Made by a program: the position numbers and the translations under genes
Assembly: GCA_002498375.1 (NCBI GenBank)
Contig: DAHC01000002.1
Coordinates: 1 to 39,861 of the forward strand
From: Methanocorpusculum sp. UBA424
GTDB lineage: Archaea; Halobacteriota; Methanomicrobia; Methanomicrobiales; Methanocorpusculaceae
Direction: 5' to 3'
Length of the DNA stretch: 39,861 bases
Shown: in pieces, positions 33,030 through 38,506 of the stretch
How the letters are laid out: each line of letters starts with the position of its first letter
Position numbering within the stretch: the first letter of the stretch is position 1
The notes under the pieces: generated by a model
What the model was told of the DNA's origin: nothing
Seen by the model: the letters and a program-made list of their open reading frames with translations, nothing else
Database searches by the model: none

Positions 33030-34094
33030 TCACCCCAGAATTCTGGATACGCCAAGGATAATACCGCTTATCACGCCGAGCGCCGCCATTCCCGCCATGA
33101 CCTTGACATACGAAAAGATCTCCTTCTTGACCCCTGTTCGTGAGGTAAACGGTGTGCAGCCGGTGAAGTTCAGGGCAAGATACGAGATAACCGGCGTGAT
33201 GAGAAGGAAGGCCGCAGCGGCTGAAAGGACGCCGGCCCATACCGGCAGGTTCGGATCTGTGCCAAAAACATACGCGAAGGGGAGCGATACGATCATGCCA
33301 AGGATCATCCCTTTGGTCGAAAAGTCCCGTGTCGGGAGAACGGGCAGAAGCAGAGGAAAAAGCACGGTGCCTGCAAGGACTGCGGATAGTGCGGCAAGCG
33401 ATGCGACGGGTCCGGCAAGAAACCAAAGTGCCGCGGCGGCTGCAAGAGCCGGAAGCGCCGCGTGCATGAACTCGACAGGCGTCAAAACGAGCCGGTCCCG
33501 CAAAGAGAATTCGACACGCCGCATGGCAGGCGTCGCCGTGTGCGTTTTCAGATACTCCGGCAGATCGTCTGCACGGACCGGGCCGTACTCGACGATGAAC
33601 TTCGTCCTCTGCGCCACTTCCTGCCAGGAGACACCGGGCGCTCCAAGCTGGGGAACGATGATTGTCCTGTGCGAGACGAGCGAAGCAAGGCCTGAGGATT
33701 CTATTCTGCGGACGAGTTCATCCGTTCCAAACGTTCCCTTTCCGGCGGCGCACCAGACGTTGATCCCCTTCGTGTCCAGAACAAGGATCCATGCATCGAT
33801 TCCTGCAAGCGCTGAACGGAGGGCATCAAAACTGAGAGAATAGTTTGCCGAGGCAAAAGCCGGGGATTCTGTATTTGGATCCCCGAGCTGATACAGGCCG
33901 GGTTCGACACGGTGCTCTGACCGGCGCCAGCCGAATCTGGCCAGAAGATGGTCGAGCCTGTCAGAAAAGGTGATGATGCCCGTGGTCGTTTTAATCTCCG
34001 GGGATCGGGAGCTTTTTTCAGCGCATCCGCAGCTCTGTCCTCCGGACGTCGATGAGCAGGAGCAGCAGGAGCCGGATGTTTCGGTTATTTTCAT
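33030..34094 (-). CDS. hgcA: Mercury methylation corrinoid protein HgcA
   Basis: HgcA, 354 residues, the membrane corrinoid protein that transfers a methyl group to Hg(II). The diagnostic cap-helix motif is intact: NVWCAAGKG at residues 112-120, where Cys 115 is the cobalt ligand. TIIVPQLGAPGVSW follows, as in the family. The C-terminal half (residues about 205-350) has five hydrophobic segments. An unusual N-terminal tail holds Cys 10, 11, 13, 22 and 24 (CCSCSS, CGC). GAGGGA precedes ATG 34094; a GTG five codons upstream overlaps the hgcC stop and is the alternative start. The order regulator-hgcA-hgcB is one transcript. Confidence 0.96.
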   Translation of the reverse strand: MKITETSGSCCSCSSTSGGQSCGCAEKSSRSPEIKTTTGIITFSDRLDHLLARFGWRRSEHRVEPGLYQLGDPNTESPAFASANYSLSFDALRSALAGIDAWILVLDTKGINVWCAAGKGTFGTDELVRRIESSGLASLVSHRTIIVPQLGAPGVSWQEVAQRTKFIVEYGPVRADDLPEYLKTHTATPAMRRVEFSLRDRLVLTPVEFMHAALPALAAAAALWFLAGPVASLAALSAVLAGTVLFPLLLPVLPTRDFSTKGMILGMIVSLPFAYVFGTDPNLPVWAGVLSAAAAFLLITPVISYLALNFTGCTPFTSRTGVKKEIFSYVKVMAGMAALGVISGIILGVSRILG

Positions 34095-34105
34095 GAATAG
34101 GTCCC

Positions 34106-34402
34106 TCACGACCGGTCCTGTTCGTTTAGGAGCGGGCCGAGAATATCCTTTACCATGCAGCTCAAATTGTCAGCTTTCATCAGAGCAAGACAGCAGATGC
34201 TGCCGTTTTTCTCCCAGCTGATGAGTGCGAGTTTGTCTCCGTTTCGGATGCCGGCTTTTTCCCGCACGTCTTTTGGCAGGACCATCTGCCCGCGTTCATC
34301 GACGCTGAGTACTGCTTCGATCCGGCAGCCCGTTTCACAACTGCACCCGCAGTCTGAATCATTTTTTTGTGATGATGGATCTTCGGTATTTTTTTGGGTC
34401 AT
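34106..34402 (-). CDS. hgcC: AbrB-type HgcAB-associated regulator
   Basis: A 98-residue protein with an AbrB/SpoVT swapped-hairpin DNA-binding domain (AVLSVDERGQMVLPKDVREKAGIRNGDKLALISW, residues about 30-63). AbrB-domain proteins next to hgcAB are commonly annotated as HgcAB-associated protein HgcC. The N-terminal tail has a tight Cys cluster, DCGCSCETGC (Cys 18, 20, 22, 26), and further Cys lie at 70, 71 and 82. A metal-responsive regulator is a reasonable inference. The frame is open 32 codons further, but that part runs through the promoter and operator-like repeats. Confidence 0.85.
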   Translation of the reverse strand: MTQKNTEDPSSQKNDSDCGCSCETGCRIEAVLSVDERGQMVLPKDVREKAGIRNGDKLALISWEKNGSICCLALMKADNLSCMVKDILGPLLNEQDRS

Positions 34403-34409
34403 AGAGAAC

Positions 34410-34475
34410 TCTTTACTCACGACATAGGCATTCTGACTATTTACATATTTCTGAAAAATCAGAATTTTCTGAATT
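34410..34475 (-). promoter_or_regulatory. hgcCAB promoter with overlapping palindromic operator
   Basis: Two overlapping perfect palindromes lie at 34449-34464 (TTCTGA-AAAA-TCAGAA) and 34459-34472 (TCAGAA-TT-TTCTGA), so a TCAGAA/TTCTGA half-site occurs three times with alternating orientation. On the minus strand ATATGTAAATAG (34438-34449) is the likely TATA box, directly next to the palindromes, 36 or more bases before the hgcC ATG. A further TCAGAA half-site lies at about 34431-34437. This is a strong candidate operator for HgcC itself. Confidence 0.6.
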
Positions 34476-34607
34476 GCCGGAGTCTCTCTGTTAAGCAATG
34501 TCGGGGTCGGGATCCCCGCCGGCGGTGTCAGGCTGATCGCTTTTGTGCGGGAGGAACGGGTGTGAAAGAAAGAGGAGGAGCTGTATTCTCCCGATCCAAC
34601 TCATTGC

Positions 34608-34616
34608 CTTAATAAA
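34608..34616 (+). promoter_or_regulatory. Probable hsdM TATA box
   Basis: CTTAATAAA lies 24-32 bases before the hsdM ATG at 34640, in the divergent region between hgcC and hsdM. No Shine-Dalgarno sequence is seen before the ATG, so the transcript may be leaderless. Confidence 0.45.
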
Positions 34617-34639
34617 CACCGCTCACCCATATTTTGCTA

Positions 34640-36154
34640 ATGATAACTGGTGATCTGAAGAATAAAATCGACGCGCTCTGGAATATATTCTGGACGGGGG
34701 GATTGACCAATCCCCTGGATGTGATCGAACAGATAACCTATCTGATGTTTATCCATGATCTGGATGAGATGGATAACATCAAATCGAAGGAGTCGGTGAT
34801 GCTGAGTGTCCCTTATACGAGTATTTTTGCGGGCGAGATTAAGATTAAGCGGGAGATTAAGAATGATGAGGAGCCGATTCCTGCAACTCAGCTGAAGTGG
34901 TCGGTGTTCCGCGATTTTCCGGCTGCAAAGATGTATGATATCATGCAGCTTGGTGTATTCCCGTTTATCAAAACATTGCATGCGAATAAGAACAGCGCTT
35001 ATTCGAAGTATATGGATGACGCGATTTTCAAGGTGCCGACTCCGCAGAAGTTGTCCCAGATCGTTGATGCGCTGGATGATATTTTTGCGATGGTGAAATC
35101 TGATGCGAAGGATGATACCCGCGGGGATCTGTATGAGTATCTTCTTTCGAAGATTTCAACGGCAGGAACGAATGGTCAGTTTCGAACACCGCGTCATATT
35201 ATCCGGATGATCGTCGAGATGATGGCTCCAAAGCCGGGAGAGGTCATCTGCGATCCGGCATGCGGGACGGGCGGGTTTCTGGTGTCTTCGGTGGATTATC
35301 TCAAAGAGAAGTATCTGAAGGAGATCTTTTACGATAAGTTGCAGCTTGCGCATTTCAATAAGGAAATGTTTACGGGGTTTGATATGGATCGGACGATGCT
35401 TCGTATCGGGGCGATGAATATGATGACGCACGGGGTGGAGAATCCAAGAATCGGGTATCGGGATTCTTTGTCGGATCAGAATCCCGATTTGAATAAGTAT
35501 TCGCTGATCATGACGAATCCGCCGTTTAAGGGGAGTCTGGATTATGATATCGTTTCTGCGGATCTTTTGCGTGTTGCGAAGACGAAGAAGACGGAGCTTT
35601 TGTTTCTGGCGTTGTTTTTGCGGATGCTGAAGATCGGGGGGCGCTGTGCGTCGATCGTGCCGGACGGGGTTTTGTTTGGTTCGTCTACGGCGCATAAGGC
35701 GGTGCGGCAGGAGATCATTGAGAATAACCGGCTGGAGGCAGTTATTTCGATGCCGTCCGGGGTGTTTAAGCCGTATGCCGGGGTGTCGACGGCGATCCTG
35801 ATCTTTACGAAGACGAATCACGGAGGTACGGATAAGGTGTGGTTCTATGATATGGAGGCGGACGGGTTCAGTCTTGATGATAAGAGGAGTCAGACGAAGG
35901 AAAACGATATTCCGGATATCGTTTCCCGGTTCCATGATCTGGCGAAGGAGGAGACACGCGAACGAACGGAGAAGAGTTTCTTTGTCCCAAAGGCGGAGAT
36001 CGCGGCGAATGCGTATGATCTTTCGATCAATAAATACAAAAAGGTCGTGTATGAGAGAGTCGAGTATCAGTCGACGTCGGAGATTTTGTCGGAGCTGAAA
36101 GTTCTCGAAGAGGAGATCTCCTACGGGATCTCGGAACTGAAGAGGATGGTGTGA
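34640..36154 (+). CDS. hsdM: Type I restriction-modification system methyltransferase HsdM
   Basis: HsdM, 504 residues, the N6-adenine methyltransferase of a type I system. The N-terminal HsdM domain (DALWNIFWTGGLTNPLDVIEQITYLMFIHDLDE) is followed by the catalytic domain. SAM motif I is VICDPACGTGGFLVSS near residue 198, and motif IV is IMTNPPFKGS near residue 295, of the NPPF class for adenine. The protein ends with a helical region. The frame opens two codons earlier at TTG, but ATG is better. Codons ending in G or T (TTG, GGG, GAT, TTT) are far more frequent than in neighbouring genes, suggesting acquisition from elsewhere. Confidence 0.96.
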   Translation: MITGDLKNKIDALWNIFWTGGLTNPLDVIEQITYLMFIHDLDEMDNIKSKESVMLSVPYTSIFAGEIKIKREIKNDEEPIPATQLKWSVFRDFPAAKMYDIMQLGVFPFIKTLHANKNSAYSKYMDDAIFKVPTPQKLSQIVDALDDIFAMVKSDAKDDTRGDLYEYLLSKISTAGTNGQFRTPRHIIRMIVEMMAPKPGEVICDPACGTGGFLVSSVDYLKEKYLKEIFYDKLQLAHFNKEMFTGFDMDRTMLRIGAMNMMTHGVENPRIGYRDSLSDQNPDLNKYSLIMTNPPFKGSLDYDIVSADLLRVAKTKKTELLFLALFLRMLKIGGRCASIVPDGVLFGSSTAHKAVRQEIIENNRLEAVISMPSGVFKPYAGVSTAILIFTKTNHGGTDKVWFYDMEADGFSLDDKRSQTKENDIPDIVSRFHDLAKEETRERTEKSFFVPKAEIAANAYDLSINKYKKVVYERVEYQSTSEILSELKVLEEEISYGISELKRMV

Positions 36155-36210
36155 TGGTGGTTTCTGCGTTGACGTTTGGTTCTGCAGTTATGCGTTTTGG
36201 CGGTCGAACC

Positions 36211-36246
36211 GATGTCGGTATAAATGTCGGTATAAATGTCGGTGTA
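36211..36246 (+). repeat. Three tandem 12 bp repeats between hsdM and hsdS
   Basis: Three copies of a 12 bp unit (GATGTCGGTATA, AATGTCGGTATA, AATGTCGGTGTA) lie in tandem. They are in the 111 bp gap after the hsdM stop. A TAA in the third copy closes the hsdS frame, so the repeats are not coding for HsdS. Confidence 0.85.
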
Positions 36247-36265
36247 AATCCGGGGCGGGTATGTT

Positions 36266-37414
36266 GTGGGGTGTGTTGAGTTGAGGAGAGAGAATTGGAA
36301 ATATCTCCAGTTTGAAGATGTTTTTGTGGATGTTTCTAAGAGAGGAAAGAAAATTCCTAAAAGTGATTATTTGTCCGAAGGACGTTTTCCGATTATAGAT
36401 CAGGGTCAGAAATATGTTGCTGGATATTCAAATTCATCTGAAAAATTGTATTCAGATGTTCCTGCGTTGATATTTGGAGACCACACACGCATAATAAAAT
36501 ATGTAGATGTACCTTTCTTCTTGGGTGCAGATGGTGTTAAACTGTTAAAATCTAAATTATCCGACGTTGATTATAAATTTCTTTATTATGTCCTCTCCCA
36601 ATTACACATAATTGACACTGGATATAATCGGCATTTCAAGTATCTAAAGGAACAAATCATACCTCTCCCGCCCCTTGACGAGCAGAAGCGGATCGCCGAC
36701 GTGCTCGACAAAGCGTCTGAGCTGATCAAAAAACGCAAAGAGCAGATCCGGCTGATGGACGAGCTTGCGAAAAGCCTCTTCATCGAGATGTTCGGCGACC
36801 CGGTGGAGAATCCGATGGGGTGGGATGTAAAAAAATTAGGTGATTTGCTTTCTGATTCTCCTCAAAATGGATTATATAAACCATCTTCAAGCTATGCAAA
36901 CGGAGATGAAGGTACCCCAATACTGAGAATAGATGCATTTTATGATGGGAAAATTACTGATTTATCTCAATTGAAACGGTTACATTGTAATGAAAATGAG
37001 ATAATACTCTATAGTTTAGAGGAGGGGGATATTGTTATTAATCGCGTAAATAGTATGGAATATCTTGGTAAATGTGCTTACATTCCAGTGCTATGTGAGA
37101 GTACTGTTTTTGAATCGAATATGATGAGATTGAAAATACAAAGAGATATTCTCCATCCACGATATGCTGTATTCTTATTATGTTCCAAATTTATTCAACA
37201 ACAAATCATGAGTCATGCAAAAAAAGCGGTGAATCAAGCAAGCATTAATCAGACAGATGTAATGGATTTTAATTTTCATATTCCCCCCCTCTCCCTCCAA
37301 AATGAATTCGCCGACCGTATCAACGTGATCGAACAGCAGAAGGCCCTTTTGCAGAACGGGCTCGCCAAAATGGAGACCGCGTATAAGGCATTGATGCAGG
37401 AATACTTCGGGTGA
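36266..37414 (+). CDS. hsdS: Type I restriction-modification specificity subunit HsdS
   Basis: HsdS, 382 residues, which recognises the bipartite DNA target. It has two target-recognition domains (residues about 10-130 and 185-340). Each is followed by a conserved helical spacer: PLPPLDEQKRIADVLDKASELIKKRKEQ ending LFIEMFGDP, and PPLSLQNEFADRINVIEQQKALLQ ending ALMQEYFG. The coding sequence is mosaic: the recognition domains are AT-rich and the spacers GC-rich. The start is a GTG (or TTG 36281) with no ATG available. Length is normal for two recognition domains. Confidence 0.93.
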   Translation: MGCVELRRENWKYLQFEDVFVDVSKRGKKIPKSDYLSEGRFPIIDQGQKYVAGYSNSSEKLYSDVPALIFGDHTRIIKYVDVPFFLGADGVKLLKSKLSDVDYKFLYYVLSQLHIIDTGYNRHFKYLKEQIIPLPPLDEQKRIADVLDKASELIKKRKEQIRLMDELAKSLFIEMFGDPVENPMGWDVKKLGDLLSDSPQNGLYKPSSSYANGDEGTPILRIDAFYDGKITDLSQLKRLHCNENEIILYSLEEGDIVINRVNSMEYLGKCAYIPVLCESTVFESNMMRLKIQRDILHPRYAVFLLCSKFIQQQIMSHAKKAVNQASINQTDVMDFNFHIPPLSLQNEFADRINVIEQQKALLQNGLAKMETAYKALMQEYFG

Positions 37415-37467
37415 AAATCTTTTTTTTAATTCGATTACATGCATGAGAAACCTCTGCCTTAAAAAAT

Positions 37468-37924
37468 AAAACCAACCGCGAATCGGCGCGAATCCCGCCC
37501 TTCGGGCTCCCAGAATCGGATTTGCTGCTCCTCACTCTCGCTCGTTGGGTCTAATCGCAAGGCAAAGCCTTGCTCAGCTGAGGGCGAGCCTATCGGCTCA
37601 CCCCGCTCGACCCAACAGCTCGTCCCTTCATCGGGACCGTTCGGGCAAATCCTGTCGGCGCCCCAGCGCCTCCTGTGAGCAGGATACTTAATGAGCAGTC
37701 CTAAATTTGTAAAATGTGTCCATTTACTGACAATCTTGAGATGGAATGAGAGGAGATATTATCGTCGGGAGCCGCTGGGGCGGCGACAGGATTTGCCCGA
37801 ACGCTCCCGATGAAGGGACGAGCAAGACAGCGAAGCTGGATTGCGAGAGTGAGGATAAGCAAATCCGATTCTGGGAGCAAGCCAAAGGCTTGCGGGATTC
37901 GCGCCGATTCGCGGTTGGTTTTTT
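37468..37924. repeat. Long inverted repeat, arms about 157-206 bp, 94 bp centre
   Basis: The left arm (37468-37673) and right arm (37768-37924) are reverse complements in several blocks: ACCAACCGCGAATCGGCGCG at the outer ends, CTCCCAGAATCGGATTTGCT, CCTCACTCTCGC, and GCTCGTCCCTTCATCGGGA with CGTTCGGGCAAATCCTGTCG towards the centre. The left arm is longer because a double-hairpin element (37545-37615) lies inside it where the right arm has only a short hairpin (CAGC-GAA-GCTG). Confidence 0.85.
37545..37615 (-). repeat. Dispersed double-hairpin repeat, copy D, with outer stem
   Basis: The outer stem TTGGGTC (37545-37551) pairs with GACCCAA (37609-37615). It encloses GCAAGGC-AAA-GCCTTGC (37557-37573) and GAGCC-TATC-GGCTC (37586-37599). 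Read on the minus strand the order is outer stem, short hairpin, GCAA-type hairpin, outer stem, as in copy B at 11523, but every stem has different bases that still pair. Confidence 0.75.
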
Positions 37925-37974
37925 CTCACGTGTCCACACTTTCCCCTCCTCCTTCCGAATTGGATTCGCGGCGA

Positions 37975-38030
37975 TTCAAGCGAGGGCTGAAAGCCCGAAG
38001 CGGAGAGCAAAGCGAAGCTTTGCGGTTCGC
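37975..38030 (+). repeat. Dispersed double-hairpin repeat, copy E
   Basis: GGGCT-GAA-AGCCC (37984-37996) and GCAAAGC-GAA-GCTTTGC (38007-38023), with the same CAAGCGA lead, GAAGCGGAGA linker and GGTTCGCAG ending as copy B. The outer stem is weak (GCGA with TCGC). T-runs follow. The sequence just before it (TTTTTTCTCA, then TCCACAC and later CCTTCC-AATTGG) matches the sequence just after copy B, so the shared unit extends beyond the hairpins. Confidence 0.8.
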
Positions 38031-38068
38031 AGTTTGTTTTTTTCATGAGTCCAAAGCAGACCGTTGAT

Positions 38069-38340
38069 CTTCCCGAATCGGGTGACCAGTGACCAGTGAT
38101 CAGTGATCACCTGCGAAATGCCGAAAGGAGATGGTAGGGGTAATTCGGATCTCAGCCCTGTTTCTGCTTTTTGTAATTAGTTAAATATATATACTTTTAG
38201 AAATAAATAAATGATACAAGAGTGTTTCGGCAGCCAATCTCTCACGAAGGAGAGTGCGGCTGAAAATATTCCGGGGTATCTTTTTTTCCAAAAGCCGGGT
38301 GATCACTGGTCACTGGTCACTGATCACACAATTCGGGAAG
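38069..38340. mobile_element. 272 bp element bounded by 42 bp inverted repeats
   Basis: The ends at 38069-38110 and 38299-38340 are near-perfect inverted repeats. Each starts CTTCCCGAAT and continues with a run of 7 bp units (GTGACCA or GTGATCA). The 188 bp inside contain a TATA box, a hairpin and a T-run (see next entry) and no transposase. The size and symmetry are like a miniature inverted-repeat element, but I found no clear target duplication. Confidence 0.65.
38180..38287 (+). ncRNA. Possible small RNA unit inside the inverted-repeat element
   Basis: TTAAATATATATAC (38180-38193) is an excellent TATA box. About 25-50 bases later comes a stem-loop: CAGCC (38231-38235) pairs with GGCTG (38258-38262) and CTCTC (38239-38243) with GAGAG (38250-38254), around the loop ACGAAG. 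A run of seven T (38281-38287) follows. TATA, hairpin and T-tract in that order make a plausible transcript of about 70 nt. An open frame from ATG 38211 to the hsdR start exists, but it reads through the repeat arm and looks non-protein. Confidence 0.4.
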
Positions 38341-38506
38341 GAGTTTGTTGGGAGTGGAGATCTCATGTGTCCGCATTTCACCCATACACAAAATCGAAGT
38401 ACATCTGTCAGTACGTCAGCTATTTCTGTTATGATCACACAGAAAATCATCCCGTTTCGCCCTATATTTTAAATCATAGCACTCCGATATACTACATAAT
38501 CAACCC

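Larger units (their letters stand above)
37415..38506. other. Long non-coding, repeat-rich spacer between hsdS and hsdR
   Basis: Nearly 1.1 kb with no convincing gene. A T-run just after the hsdS stop is a probable terminator. In order it then holds the left arm of a long inverted repeat with an embedded double-hairpin element (copy D), a unique centre, the right arm, repeat copy E, and a 272 bp element bounded by 42 bp inverted repeats. AT-rich sequence with a TATA-like TATTTTAAAT (about 38465-38474) precedes hsdR. The open frames here run through repeat arms and resemble no protein family. Confidence 0.7.

Noticed and set aside
34403..34498. Longer version of HgcC with 32 extra N-terminal codons
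   Set aside because: The extension is encoded by the TATA box and the palindromic operator region, so it is probably not translated.
37746..38067. Several overlapping open frames on both strands in the hsdS-hsdR spacer
   Set aside because: They are products of GC-rich repeat arms and hairpins; none has a start signal or known domain.
38069..38340. Target-site duplication for the 272 bp element
   Set aside because: The flanks (ending TTGAT and starting GAGTT) do not match, so recent transposition is not shown.
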